Shown here: positions 9,890 through 18,170 of the stretch, piece after piece
How positions within the stretch are numbered: the first letter of the stretch is position 1
Layout of the letters: each line of letters opens with the position of its first letter
Source of the DNA: Parvularcula sp. BBD 1991-13
GTDB lineage: Bacteria > Pseudomonadota > Alphaproteobacteria > Caulobacterales > Parvularculaceae
Reading direction: 5' to 3'
DNA: 32,354 nucleotides
NCBI GenBank assembly: GCA_001657385.1
Contig: LYSZ01000017.1
Span: forward strand, 1 to 32,354
The notes under the pieces: generated by a model
Told to the model about the DNA's origin: nothing
What the model saw: the letters and a program-made list of their open reading frames with translations, nothing else
The model's database searches: none
Translations under genes and position numbers: made by a program

Positions 9890-9903
9890 TTGACCCACAT
9901 CAA
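9890..9903 (+). promoter_or_regulatory. FNR/FixK-type box upstream of hupS
   Basis: TTGACCCACATCAA matches the consensus TTGAT-N4-ATCAA at 9 of 10 fixed positions. Its centre is about 190 bases before the ATG at 10090. FnrN/FixK-type regulators activate hup or hyp genes in several Alphaproteobacteria under low oxygen. If it were a class II site, transcription would start near 9938, leaving a leader of ~150 bases. The transcription start is not visible from sequence alone. Confidence 0.65.
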
Positions 9904-10040
9904 TTTACGCAGGCCGATTTGAGTCACCATCCAAAAATTCGCATCTCAGTCGGTAGGTTTTGTTTGCGGTGCAAAATACTGAAGCAGGGCGCGACACGCC
10001 TTTGATTACGTACTGCGCCGCGCCTGCGAAGGAATGGTCC

Positions 10041-10057
10041 GCCCATGTTCCATGGGC
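10041..10057 (+). promoter_or_regulatory. Inverted repeat enclosing an upstream in-frame ATG
   Basis: GCCCATG-TTC-CATGGGC is a perfect 7-bp stem with a 3-nt loop. It buries an ATG (10045) that is in frame with hupS. In the mRNA it would hide that ATG, which favours the start at 10090, or it could act as a translational control. Confidence 0.4.
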
Positions 10058-10089
10058 TGGGTGAAAAAGGGAGGCCGTCGGACAGGTTC

Positions 10090-11196
10090 ATGCCCGAAAC
10101 ATTCTACGAATTGATCCGCAAGCAGGGCGTCAGCCGTCGCTCCTTCATGAAATTCTGCTCCCTGACGGCGACGTCGCTGGGCCTGTCGCCGGCCTATGTC
10201 GGACAGATCGCCAATGCCATGGAGACGAAACCGCGAACGCCGGTTGTCTGGCTCAACGGCCTTGAATGCACCTGCTGCTCGGAAAGCTTCATTCGATCCG
10301 GACATCCGCTCGTGTCGGACGTCGTCTTGTCGATGCTGTCTCTCGATTACTCGCATGTGTTGATGGCGTCGGCGGGCCACCAAGCGGAGCAGATCCTGCA
10401 CGACATCCGCAAGGAGCATAAGGGCAACTATATCCTCGCGGTCGAGGGCAATCCGCCGCTCAATGCGGACGGCATGTATTGCATTATCGGGGGGCGCCCC
10501 TTTGTCGAGCAATTGAAGGAAATGGCGGCGGATGCGAAGGCCGTCATCGCCTGGGGCTCGTGCGCGTCGAACGGGTGCGTGCAGGCCGCCGCGCCCAATC
10601 CGACCCGGGCGACGCCGATCCACAAGGTGATCCGCAACAAGCCGATCATCAAGGTGCCCGGTTGCCCGCCCATCGCGGAAGTGATGACCGGCGTGATCAC
10701 CTACATGCTGACATTCGACCGCGTGCCGCCGCTTGATCGGCTGGGGCGCCCGCAAATGTTCTACGGGCAGCGCATTCACGACAAATGCTACCGCCGGCCG
10801 CATTTCGACGCCGGCCAGTTCGCCGAAGCCTGGGACGACGAAGGCTCGCGCAAGGGCTACTGTCTTTACAAGATGGGATGCCGGGGACCGACGACCTATA
10901 ACGCCTGTTCGACCATTCGCTGGAACGGTGGCGTTTCCTTTCCCATTCAGTCAGGACACGGATGCATCGGCTGCTCCGAGGAAGAGTTCTGGGACAACGG
11001 CCCGTTTTACGACCGTCTCGCCAAGGTCAACACGCCCCTTGGCGCCGAAGCGAACGCCGATCAGATCGGGTTCGCGGCGACCGGCCTTGTCGGCGCGGCG
11101 GTCGCGGCCCATGCGGGCCTCTCGGCGCTGAAGCGCGCGCGGGACAAATCAGCGCCCGCAGGCGGGCGCAAGGTTGAAGAGGGAGCGGAACAATGA
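10090..11196 (+). CDS. hupS: Uptake [NiFe] hydrogenase small subunit, oxygen-tolerant type
   Basis: Iron-sulfur subunit carrying electrons from the NiFe site to HupC; periplasmic, membrane-attached. 368 residues from the ATG at 10090, with a Tat signal SRRSFMK (Arg16-Arg17) and a mature start expected near residue 43. Cysteines 60, 62, 63, 158, 163 and 192 fall exactly where E. coli Hyd-1 has 17, 19, 20, 115, 120 and 149 (constant offset 43). This includes both extra cysteines of the [4Fe-3S] proximal cluster of oxygen-tolerant enzymes ([13 protein letters not shown]). The medial and distal cluster ligands follow ([20 protein letters not shown]), then a C-terminal hydrophobic anchor ([13 protein letters not shown]). 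An in-frame ATG at 10045 would add 15 unconserved residues; homologues begin close to ETFY, so I chose 10090, with GGGAGG upstream as a rather distant ribosome site. The stop overlaps hupL by ATGA. Confidence 0.96.
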   Translation: MPETFYELIRKQGVSRRSFMKFCSLTATSLGLSPAYVGQIANAMETKPRTPVVWLNGLECTCCSESFIRSGHPLVSDVVLSMLSLDYSHVLMASAGHQAEQILHDIRKEHKGNYILAVEGNPPLNADGMYCIIGGRPFVEQLKEMAADAKAVIAWGSCASNGCVQAAAPNPTRATPIHKVIRNKPIIKVPGCPPIAEVMTGVITYMLTFDRVPPLDRLGRPQMFYGQRIHDKCYRRPHFDAGQFAEAWDDEGSRKGYCLYKMGCRGPTTYNACSTIRWNGGVSFPIQSGHGCIGCSEEEFWDNGPFYDRLAKVNTPLGAEANADQIGFAATGLVGAAVAAHAGLSALKRARDKSAPAGGRKVEEGAEQ

Positions 11197-12983
11197 CGGT
11201 GCAGACTCCGAACGGCTTCACCCTTGACGACGGCGGCCGGCGCGTCGTCGTCGATCCTGTCACGCGCATCGAAGGGCACCTGCGGATCGAGGTCAATGTC
11301 GACGAGGCGAATGTCATCCGCAACGCGGTCTCGACCGGCACGATGTGGCGCGGCCTCGAAGTGATCTTGAAGGGGCGCGATCCGCGCGACGCCTGGGCGT
11401 TTACCCAGCGTATCTGCGGCGTTTGCACCGGCACGCACGCGCTGACCTCCGTGCGCGCCGTCGAGGACGCGCTCGGCATCGAGATCCCCGAAAACGCCAA
11501 TTCCATCCGCAACATGATGCAGCTCGCGCTGCAGGTGCACGATCATATCGTGCACTTTTATCATCTGCATGCGCTCGATTGGGTCGACGTCGTCTCCTCG
11601 CTGTCGGCGGACCCGAAGGCGACGTCCGAACTGGCGCAATCGATTTCATCCTGGCCGCTCTCAAGTCCCGGTTATTTCCGCGACTTGCAGAACAAGCTCA
11701 AGAAATTCGTCGAGTCCGGCCAGCTTGGCCTGTTCCGCAACGCCTATTGGGGCCATCCGGCCTACAAGCTGCCGCCCGAAGCCAATCTGATGGCGGTCGC
11801 GCATTATCTGGAGGCGCTCGACTTCCAGAAGGAGATCAAGAAGATCCACACGGTGTTCGGCGGGAAAAATCCGCATCCGAACTGGCTTGTCGGCGGGGTC
11901 CCGAGCCCGATCAATATCGAGGATGTTGGGGCCGTGGGCGCGGTCAACATTGAGCGCCTGAACCTGGTCAAGTCGATCATCGACCAGTCCATCGAATTCA
12001 CCGAGAAAGTCTACCTGCCGGACCTTCTGGCGATCGCGTCCTTTTACAAGGAATGGACTTATGGCGGCGGTCTCTCCTCGAAATCGGTCCTGAGCTACGG
12101 CGACATTCCCGACCACGCCAATGATTACTCAGGGGACAACCTGTTGTTGCCGCGCGGCGCCATCATCAATGGCGACCTTAATGAGATCCATGACGTCGAT
12201 CAGCGCAACCCGGACGAAATCCAGGAGTTCGTTTCCCATTCGTGGTATTCCTATGTCGACGATGCGATCGGCCTGCATCCGTGGGACGGCGTGACCGACC
12301 CGAATTACGTTCTCGGCCCCAATGCGAAGGGCTCGAAGGTCCATATCGAGGAACTCGACGAGAACGCCAAATACTCCTGGATAAAAAGCCCCCGCTGGAA
12401 GGGCAACGCGATGGAGGTCGGGCCGCTCGCGCGGTACATTATCGGCTATGCGCGAGGCATCCCGGAATTCAAGGAGCCGACGGAAGCCGCGCTGCGTCAG
12501 TTGGGCCTGCCGGTAGCGGCGCTGTTCTCAACGCTCGGGCGCACCGCCGCGCGCGGTCTTGAATGTCAGTGGGCGGCGCGGAAGATGCTCTATTTCTACG
12601 AAAAGCTGATGGCCAATATCAAGGCTGGCGACGTCACGACCGCCAATATCCAGAAATGGGACCCGGAAAGCTGGCCGAAATCCGCCAAGGGCGTGGGGTT
12701 CACCGAAGCGCCGCGCGGCGCGCTCGGTCACTGGGTGCGCATCGAGGACGGAAAAATAGACAATTACCAATGCGTCGTCCCGACGACATGGAACGCCGGC
12801 CCGCGCGATGCGCAAGGCAATATCGGCGCCTATGAGGCGTCCCTGCTCGACACGCCGATGGCCGATCCGGAACAGCCGCTTGAAATTCTGCGCACGGTCC
12901 ATTCATTTGATCCGTGTCTCGCCTGTTCGACGCATGTGATGACGAAGGACGGCGAGGATCTCGCCGCCGTCAAGGTTCGGTAG
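11193..12983 (+). CDS. hupL: Uptake [NiFe] hydrogenase large subunit
   Basis: Catalytic subunit splitting H2 at the NiFe(CN)2CO site; exported together with HupS on its Tat signal. 596 residues, the normal length. Motif L1 is [10 protein letters not shown] (Cys75, Cys78) and the C-terminal ligand motif is DPCLACSTH (Cys575, Cys578). The 15 residues after His581 are the extension that the HupD protease removes once nickel is in place. The family signature [11 protein letters not shown] lies near the N-terminus. The ATG overlaps the hupS stop. Group 1 assignment rests on both subunits and the b-cytochrome next door. Confidence 0.97.
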   Translation: MTVQTPNGFTLDDGGRRVVVDPVTRIEGHLRIEVNVDEANVIRNAVSTGTMWRGLEVILKGRDPRDAWAFTQRICGVCTGTHALTSVRAVEDALGIEIPENANSIRNMMQLALQVHDHIVHFYHLHALDWVDVVSSLSADPKATSELAQSISSWPLSSPGYFRDLQNKLKKFVESGQLGLFRNAYWGHPAYKLPPEANLMAVAHYLEALDFQKEIKKIHTVFGGKNPHPNWLVGGVPSPINIEDVGAVGAVNIERLNLVKSIIDQSIEFTEKVYLPDLLAIASFYKEWTYGGGLSSKSVLSYGDIPDHANDYSGDNLLLPRGAIINGDLNEIHDVDQRNPDEIQEFVSHSWYSYVDDAIGLHPWDGVTDPNYVLGPNAKGSKVHIEELDENAKYSWIKSPRWKGNAMEVGPLARYIIGYARGIPEFKEPTEAALRQLGLPVAALFSTLGRTAARGLECQWAARKMLYFYEKLMANIKAGDVTTANIQKWDPESWPKSAKGVGFTEAPRGALGHWVRIEDGKIDNYQCVVPTTWNAGPRDAQGNIGAYEASLLDTPMADPEQPLEILRTVHSFDPCLACSTHVMTKDGEDLAAVKVR

Positions 12984-12994
12984 CGGAGGGTGAT

Positions 12995-13765
12995 ATGGTC
13001 AACACGCCCGTCAGCAAGGCGCCGACTCGCAAACCGCCGCGGCAGGACGGCGTTTTCGACCGGATCGTTCAGGAAGCGACCGAGACGACGACGCCGGCTG
13101 AAAAAATCTACGTGTACGAAGCGCCTCTGCGGTTGTGGCACTGGGTCAACGCGATCTGCATCATCCTGCTTTGCGTCACCGGCTATTTCATCGCAACCCC
13201 GCCGCCGAGCGTCTATGGCGAAGCGTCCGATCATTTCGTGCTCGGCAATATCCGCATGGTGCATTTCGCCGCCGGGCAGGTGCTTGCGGTGGCCTTTCTG
13301 GGCCGGATCTACTGGGCGTTCGCAGGCAATCATCACGCGCGGCAGATTTTCCTCCTTCCCGTATGGAGCGCGAAATGGTGGGGCGAGATCTGGCATGAGA
13401 TCAAATGGTATGCGTTTGCGACGCCCACCCCGAAGAAATATATCGGCCACAATCCGCTGGCCCAGTTCGCGATGTTTTTTCTCCTGATCGTGCCGCTGGT
13501 CCTGCAAATCCTGACGGGGTTTGCGCTTTATGCGGAGGGGGCCGGAACCGATGGCTGGATGCACGCGATGTTCGGCTGGGTGTTCGGGCTGTTCGGCGAC
13601 AACTCGTTCGCGGTCCATACCTATCATCACCTGTTCATGTGGTTCATCGTCGTCTTTTCCATCGTTCATATCTACGCCGCCCTGCGCGAGGACATCATGA
13701 GCCGGCAGAGCCTGATCTCGACGATGGTGTCCGGTTGGCGCTACTTCAAGGATGACGAGAAATGA
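12995..13765 (+). CDS. hupC: Hydrogenase b-type cytochrome subunit
   Basis: 256 residues from the ATG at 12995, which has a strong GGAGGG site 6 bases ahead; a longer open frame upstream lies inside hupL and is not used. Four hydrophobic segments are visible (LWHWVNAICIILLCVTGYF; FAAGQVLAVAFLGRIYWAF; AMFFLLIVPLVLQILTGFAL; HLFMWFIVVFSIVHIYAAL). Histidines in RLWHW, MVHFAAG, HTYHHLFMW and IVHIYAAL are candidate haem b ligands. The protein anchors HupSL at the periplasmic face and passes electrons to the quinone pool. The ~45-residue N-terminus before YVYEAPLRLWHW is a little longer than usual and is hydrophilic. The last codon overlaps the hupD start (ATGA). Confidence 0.95.
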   Translation: MVNTPVSKAPTRKPPRQDGVFDRIVQEATETTTPAEKIYVYEAPLRLWHWVNAICIILLCVTGYFIATPPPSVYGEASDHFVLGNIRMVHFAAGQVLAVAFLGRIYWAFAGNHHARQIFLLPVWSAKWWGEIWHEIKWYAFATPTPKKYIGHNPLAQFAMFFLLIVPLVLQILTGFALYAEGAGTDGWMHAMFGWVFGLFGDNSFAVHTYHHLFMWFIVVFSIVHIYAALREDIMSRQSLISTMVSGWRYFKDDEK

Positions 13766-14415
13766 GCGCGTCGCGGCAAGGGGCCGGGGCGCTCGTCCTC
13801 GGTGTTGGAAACATTCTCTGGGCGGATGAAGGCTTCGGCGTGCGCTGCGCGGAAGCCTTCGCGGAGGCTTTCGATCTGCCTGAAAGCGTTACGGTCGTCG
13901 ACGGCGGCACGCAAGGGCTCGCTCTTGTGAACGATCTCGCCCAGGCGCGCCGTGTCCTGATTTTCGACGCGGTCGATTTCGACGCGGCGCCCGGCGAGCT
14001 GATCGTGGCGCGCGGCGACGCGGTGCCGCGCTTTGTCGCCGGCAAGAAGGTGTCCCTCCACCAGACCTCCATGATGGAAATCCTTGCCGTCGCGGAGTTG
14101 ATGGCGGACGGCGCCCCCGAGGCGATTACCCTTGTCGGTTGTCAGCCGGCGGCGCTGGAGGATTACGGCGGGGGCCTGACGCCGGCGGTTTCGGCCCAGA
14201 TCGGGCCGGCGGTCGAATGCGCCGCGGGCGAACTCGACCGCTGGGGCTTTGCGCTGCGGCCCCGGACCGAAGGGCGGTCCGCGCCCTTGTCGCTGATGCC
14301 GAAGGAAGTGGCGCGCGCCGCCTATGAGACGGGGCGGCCCGGCGCAGATGAAGCATGCCGGGTCGGCGACGAACGGGTTCTTGCGCGGCTGTGCGTAACG
14401 CAGGGAGCGGACTGA
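13762..14415 (+). CDS. hupD: Hydrogenase maturation endopeptidase
   Basis: 217 residues of the HyaD/HybD/HoxM family, which cleaves the C-terminal extension of the large subunit after nickel insertion. The N-terminal motif LVLGVGNILWADEGFG contains Glu23. Asp69 (FDAVDF) and His100 (LHQTSM) complete the expected set of nickel-sensing ligands. The C-terminus runs ~25-50 residues beyond a typical family member and looks non-conserved (Arg/Ala/Gly-rich). Overlaps hupC by ATGA; its TGA shares a base with the hupF ATG. Confidence 0.94.
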   Translation: MSASRQGAGALVLGVGNILWADEGFGVRCAEAFAEAFDLPESVTVVDGGTQGLALVNDLAQARRVLIFDAVDFDAAPGELIVARGDAVPRFVAGKKVSLHQTSMMEILAVAELMADGAPEAITLVGCQPAALEDYGGGLTPAVSAQIGPAVECAAGELDRWGFALRPRTEGRSAPLSLMPKEVARAAYETGRPGADEACRVGDERVLARLCVTQGAD

Positions 14416-14759
14416 TGTGTCTCGGCGCGCCCATGCGGATCCTGAGCGTCGACGGTCTCGGCGCCGTCTGCGAGGGCGCCGACGGCCTTGCGCAGGTGTC
14501 GCTCGCGCTGACCGGGCCGGTCGGGGCCGGCGAGCATGTGCTTGTTTATCTCGGCTCGGCGATGCGCATTCTTGACGCTGACGAAGCGCGCCGGATCGGC
14601 GACGCGCTTGAGGCCATGGCGTGCGCCGCGCGGGGCGAGCGTTTCGAGCATCTGATCCAGGATCTGGCGGACCGGGAGCCGGAGCTTCCCCCGCATCTGC
14701 GGGATCAGAAATCAACGACAGCGGACAGGGAGAACGCCGATGGGACAGGCGATTATTGA
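14415..14759 (+). CDS. hupF: HupF, HypC-family hydrogenase chaperone
   Basis: 114 residues starting MCLGAPMRIL. The Cys right after the initiator Met is the hallmark of HypC/HupF, where it helps hold the Fe(CN)2CO precursor or the immature large subunit. It is longer than HypC (78 residues, encoded further downstream) because of a C-terminal tail with charged residues, as in HupF/HoxL of oxygen-tolerant systems. There HupF protects HupL during assembly in air. The start is fixed by the MCLG motif and the TGATG junction with hupD. It overlaps hupG by 20 bases. Confidence 0.92.
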   Translation: MCLGAPMRILSVDGLGAVCEGADGLAQVSLALTGPVGAGEHVLVYLGSAMRILDADEARRIGDALEAMACAARGERFEHLIQDLADREPELPPHLRDQKSTTADRENADGTGDY

Positions 14760-15150
14760 CGGCATGATCGCGTGCGGAGACGCGGTGCTGGTCGATGCGG
14801 GCAGCATCGGCGATTTCCTGCGCGCCGTCCCGGATCGCGCAAGCGCGTTGTTTTTTACCGGCGATCCGGACAAGAAACTCGAGACGGCGGATCTTGCGGT
14901 CGTCCTGCGCGAGGTCAAGCGCGGCGCCGGCGGCGCGTTGCGCCTCGCCGTCGTCGACCGCAAAGATGAAAAGGCGCTGATGAGCGACTACCAGGTCGGA
15001 ACCCTGCCGAGCGTCGTTTTTTACGCCGGCGAGCGGCATCTCGAAACCATTCCGAAAGTGCAGAACTGGTCCGTTTACGAAGAAAAAATCCCTGCCATCC
15101 TGGCGCGCGCCGCCGACGGTCGCGGAGAAGAGGAGCTTGCCCATGGCTGA
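14740..15150 (+). CDS. hupG: HupG/HyaE/HoxO thioredoxin-fold hydrogenase accessory protein
   Basis: 136 residues. It follows the HyaE/HoxO pattern: a thioredoxin-like fold without a CxxC active site. The C-terminal half DYQVGTLPSVVFYAGERHLE resembles the cis-Pro region of thioredoxins. HyaE/HoxO binds the small-subunit precursor before export and is tied to the oxygen-tolerant proximal cluster. The ATG lies inside hupF; the stop lies 8 bases into hupH. Confidence 0.88.
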   Translation: MGQAIIDGMIACGDAVLVDAGSIGDFLRAVPDRASALFFTGDPDKKLETADLAVVLREVKRGAGGALRLAVVDRKDEKALMSDYQVGTLPSVVFYAGERHLETIPKVQNWSVYEEKIPAILARAADGRGEEELAHG

Positions 15151-16051
15151 CATTGATAATCTTCGGCTGACGGAGCGCCCAGCCATGTGGGATGACGAGG
15201 CGCCTGACGGTGTGTTGAACCCCTTCGAAGGCGATGACGGCGCGGCGGGCGAGGCGCTGTCGCTGCTGGGATTGCCTGAAGTCGGCCGCAAGGCGAAATC
15301 CCGCGACCTTGCCGACCTCGGCGAAGCTTCCGCGCCGGTTCTCGACATGCTCGGCAATATTGCCGACGCCCTTGACGCCGCGCGGGAGGGGCGCGCCTGG
15401 CGCCGGCGTCTCGATCATTTGTCCGTATCGGAACGAACGGTCCTGCAGGATGCGCTCGGCAGGGGCGAAGTCAGCATGACGCTTTCGCCCGGCGCGCCGG
15501 GCGAGGGGCTCGCCCAGATCGGGGAGACCGTGTTGCCGGGAGTCTGGCTCGGCCTTGCGGAGGACACGGACGGCGCCCCGGCGGCGCACTGGGTCGAGGT
15601 CGCCGACGCGCCGCGGGCGCTGCGCGAGGCGGCGGCGGCGCGTCCGCGCGACGATATTCCGTTCGACGCGCTAACGCCGCCGCGAGACGCGATGAACGTG
15701 ATGGGCGTTCTGGCCGAGATCAGGGCGCGGGCCGCCGCTTGGCGGCCGGGGACGCAAAACCACGTGCTGAACTTCACGCTGTTTCCGATGACGCAGGCGG
15801 ATACGGCTTTTCTTGCGAAGGTGCTGGGCGAGGCCGGCGTGCGCGTTTCTTCGGGCGGGTATGGCGCGGCGCGAGTCATCATGACCGCGCTGCGCAATGT
15901 CTGGGCCGTTCAGTACCTCAACGGCCTGGGCGCTGTCATTCTCGATACGATTGAGGTCGGCGACGTTCCGGCTTCGGTCCTCGCATCGGTTCAGGACTTC
16001 GAGGACAGCGCCGCGCGCCTCGACGAGATTAGACAGGCGTATGTATCATGA
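15143..16051 (+). CDS. hupH: HupH/HyaF/HoxQ hydrogenase expression/formation protein
   Basis: 302 residues from ATG 15143 (MADIDNLRL), preceded by GAGGAG; a TTG two codons upstream is less likely. HyaF-family features are the central QNHVLNFTLFPMTQAD, the glycine-rich SSGGYGAARVIMT and the C-terminal NVWAVQYLNGLGAVILDTIEVGD (residues ~270-290). HupH/HoxQ acts with HupG/HoxO on the small-subunit precursor, helping to build or protect its clusters in air. Residues 1-130 are less conserved. Overlaps hupG by 8 bases and the next gene by ATGA. Confidence 0.9.
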   Translation: MADIDNLRLTERPAMWDDEAPDGVLNPFEGDDGAAGEALSLLGLPEVGRKAKSRDLADLGEASAPVLDMLGNIADALDAAREGRAWRRRLDHLSVSERTVLQDALGRGEVSMTLSPGAPGEGLAQIGETVLPGVWLGLAEDTDGAPAAHWVEVADAPRALREAAAARPRDDIPFDALTPPRDAMNVMGVLAEIRARAAAWRPGTQNHVLNFTLFPMTQADTAFLAKVLGEAGVRVSSGGYGAARVIMTALRNVWAVQYLNGLGAVILDTIEVGDVPASVLASVQDFEDSAARLDEIRQAYVS

Positions 16052-16743
16052 GCGGAGCATTCGAGAGTTCGGTCAACGGCGTTCTCAACCCCGACGCGGT
16101 TCTGGAATGCGGCGTGTGCTGGCGTTCGTACGATCCGTCCGAAGGCTGCGAAAGTTGGGACGTTCCGGCGGGAACCGCCTTTGCCGATCTCCCGGCCGAG
16201 TGGCGTTGTCCTTCCTGCGACGCGTCGAAAGACAAATTCATGGTGCGCGACGCGGGCGGGACGCGGCGACCGGCGCCCCGGCCGACCGGTGTCGATCAGC
16301 GCATCGGGGATATTGTCGCGGCGTATCGAAAAGCCGAAAAATCGATGATCGGATTGCCCGTCCACAACCCGGCGCTGGAGGTCGAAGCAGTCGGCTTTCG
16401 TCCCCACAAAGACGGTTTTGCTGGGGTGGTCGTCACCCCCTGGTGCATGAACGTTACGGTGGTCCCCGGCGGGCCTGACGCGCCGCCGCCGGGCGCTGTC
16501 GGGTCGAAACGCAGCCACGTCTTTCCGTCGGGCGCCTATACGTTCACGCTTGGCCGTCTTGAGGGGGCCGGCCTCATCGAAACCTGTTCGCTGTTTTCGC
16601 CCATGGACGATTTCGGCGAGCAGGCGGTCGCGCGGGCCGCGGCGCAGGCGGCGGCGGATGGCCTGTTCGAGGCCCCGGAACCCGCGCCGCCGCCGAGAAT
16701 GACGCGACGGTTCCTCCTGACGCGGAACGGCGCGCCGACATGA
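16048..16743 (+). CDS. hupJ: Rubredoxin-HybE fusion (HupI + HupJ)
   Basis: 231 residues with two parts. Residues ~18-65 are a rubredoxin: CGVC (Cys21, Cys24), YDPSEG, W37, PAGTAF, LPAEWRCPSC (Cys54, Cys57), a complete Fe(Cys)4 site. Residues ~85-231 match the HybE/HupJ/HoxT chaperone family (GLPVHNPALEVEAVGFR, GVVVTPWCMNV, FPSGAYTFTLGRLE, CSLFSPMDDF). In Ralstonia-type operons these are two adjacent genes, hoxR and hoxT; here one reading frame covers both, joined by a ~20-residue Arg/Pro-rich linker. HoxR-type rubredoxin is needed for hydrogenase made under oxygen and HoxT chaperones the small-subunit precursor. The fusion implies both work at the same step. The start overlaps the hupH stop by ATGA. 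Confidence 0.92.
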   Translation: MSGAFESSVNGVLNPDAVLECGVCWRSYDPSEGCESWDVPAGTAFADLPAEWRCPSCDASKDKFMVRDAGGTRRPAPRPTGVDQRIGDIVAAYRKAEKSMIGLPVHNPALEVEAVGFRPHKDGFAGVVVTPWCMNVTVVPGGPDAPPPGAVGSKRSHVFPSGAYTFTLGRLEGAGLIETCSLFSPMDDFGEQAVARAAAQAAADGLFEAPEPAPPPRMTRRFLLTRNGAPT

Positions 16744-16767
16744 GCATGGAGGCGTGACAAGCGCGGG

Positions 16768-17835
16768 ATGAGCAAGGCGAATGTGCATAGACGCCTCACG
16801 CTGACGTTAACGCCCGGCGCCGACGGCGTGACGGCCGCCGTGAGGCAGCACGGGGGCGCCGAGCCGCTCGCCGTCGCCCGCGGCGCCGCGTTTGAAAACG
16901 CCCTTGAATTGGCGTCCCTCCTGTTTCCGATCTGTCCGCGCGCGCATCAGGCGGCCGCGCTTAACGCCGCAGAGTCGCTCGCGGGGATCGCTCCGTCGCC
17001 TGTCCGGACGGCCGCCCGCGACCTTCTGGTTTACGCCGAGGCGGTGGTCGGCTGCATCATGCGTCACGATCTCGTCTGGCTGCGCGAACTCGGCCGGGCG
17101 CCGATGATAGAGGATTGCCGCGCGGCGCGCGGGGCGAGCCAGGCGCTTGCAATGGCGGTTTTCGACGGCCCGTGGGCGCGGCCCGGCGGGGGCGGCGTGC
17201 GCCTCGACCTCGACGCCGCGGCGCTGGCCGTTAGCGTCCTGGCCGAAACCGCGCGTCGCGTCGCCTCGCGCGCCGAAACGGTGCTGGCGGACATCCCAGG
17301 CTTTTCCGTCGAGACGCATCGCGGTGCGGCGACGGCGAGCGGAAACGCCGCCACGCTGTCCGGGGAGCCGATTGCGACGGCTACGGAAGAAACGCCGCGC
17401 ACCCTGCATGCGCCGGCGACGCCGCAGGACCGCATCGACTGCGCGGACTGGTTCGACGCCCAGATCAGGCATCTTGACTGGCTGGCTGGTCGTTTGCCCG
17501 AACTGCTGGAGATGAGCGGCCAGCCTGCCGCGCCGGTGTCGGCGCTGGTATCTGGGCCGGCGCCGGGCGAACTGACCGGAACGGGATTCGGGGTGGCGGT
17601 GACCGCGCGCGGGCGCCTGCGCCATGCCCTCACGCTTGAGAACGGCAAGGTGCGGGACTGGAAATCGCTGGCGCCGACCGACCTCAATTTCGCGGAGAAC
17701 GGACCGGTCTCGCAACTCGCCGCCCGGTTGCCGGCGGATGACCGGCTGCGCGCGAACGCGGCCTGGCTCGTTCAGGCTTTTGACCCCTGTGCGCCGTGCG
17801 AGGTGTCGATCGTGGCGGAGTCCGGCCATGCATGA
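16768..17835 (+). CDS. hupK: HupK/HoxV, scaffold-like relative of the large subunit
   Basis: 355 residues. HupK resembles a degenerate HupL and acts in assembling the NiFe cofactor. Only one cysteine of the first motif remains (FPICPRAH, Cys56, in place of RxCGxCxxxH), while FDPCAPCEV (Cys341, Cys344) near the end mirrors the C-terminal ligand motif of HupL. No cleavable extension follows, only ~11 residues. The middle (residues ~190-230) is Ala/Thr-rich and poorly conserved. The ATG follows a 24-base gap, one of the longest in the operon, and has no strong ribosome binding site. Overlaps hypA by 8 bases. Confidence 0.9.
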   Translation: MSKANVHRRLTLTLTPGADGVTAAVRQHGGAEPLAVARGAAFENALELASLLFPICPRAHQAAALNAAESLAGIAPSPVRTAARDLLVYAEAVVGCIMRHDLVWLRELGRAPMIEDCRAARGASQALAMAVFDGPWARPGGGGVRLDLDAAALAVSVLAETARRVASRAETVLADIPGFSVETHRGAATASGNAATLSGEPIATATEETPRTLHAPATPQDRIDCADWFDAQIRHLDWLAGRLPELLEMSGQPAAPVSALVSGPAPGELTGTGFGVAVTARGRLRHALTLENGKVRDWKSLAPTDLNFAENGPVSQLAARLPADDRLRANAAWLVQAFDPCAPCEVSIVAESGHA

Positions 17836-18169
17836 ACTGGCGCTGGCGCAATCGGTGGTCCGGATCGTCGAGGAGGAGGCGGCGCGGCGGGACGTGAACG
17901 CCGTGACGGCGGTTATTCTCGAAGTCGGCGCGCTTTCCTGCGTCGATCCGCATGCGCTCGATTTCAGCTTCGGCGCGGCGACGCGGGGCACCATCGCCGC
18001 CGGCGCCAGCCTGAAAATCGAACGAACGGCCGGCGCGGCGCGCTGTTTCGATTGCGACCGGGAAGTGGAAGTGACGACCCGCGCGGCGGCCTGTCCGCAT
18101 TGCGGGTCGCACAAGCTTATGATTACGGGCGGCGACGATCTGAGAGTGAAAGCAGTGGAGGTTAACTGA
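17828..18169 (+). CDS. hypA: Hydrogenase nickel-insertion protein HypA
   Basis: 113 residues beginning MHELALAQS, which fixes the start: His2 and Glu3 belong to the nickel site. The zinc domain is CFDC (Cys73, Cys76) and CPHC (Cys89, Cys92). HypA passes nickel, together with the GTPase HypB, to the large subunit once the iron half of the site is built. It starts inside the end of hupK and is separated from hypB by one base. Confidence 0.96.
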   Translation: MHELALAQSVVRIVEEEAARRDVNAVTAVILEVGALSCVDPHALDFSFGAATRGTIAAGASLKIERTAGAARCFDCDREVEVTTRAAACPHCGSHKLMITGGDDLRVKAVEVN

Positions 18170-18170
18170 C

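Larger units (their letters stand above)
9610..10089. promoter_or_regulatory. Divergent hupE / hupS control region
   Basis: 480 non-coding bases between two divergent genes. The half next to hupE is GC-rich. The half next to hupS is AT-richer and carries an FNR/FixK-type box at 9890-9903. I searched for a sigma-54 element (GG-N10-GC in a TGGCAC/TTGC context) and found no convincing one. A 7-bp perfect inverted repeat (10041-10057) sits just before the hupS start I prefer. Confidence 0.6.

Noticed and set aside
9904-10044. Sigma-54 promoter for hupS
   Set aside because: The nearest look-alike (GG...TTTGC around 9954-9975) has the wrong GG-to-GC spacing.
13741-15357. Open frame of 538 codons on the minus strand across hupD-hupH
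   Set aside because: Antisense to five well-supported hydrogenase genes; long only because GC-rich DNA has few stops. Arg/Ala-rich with no motif.
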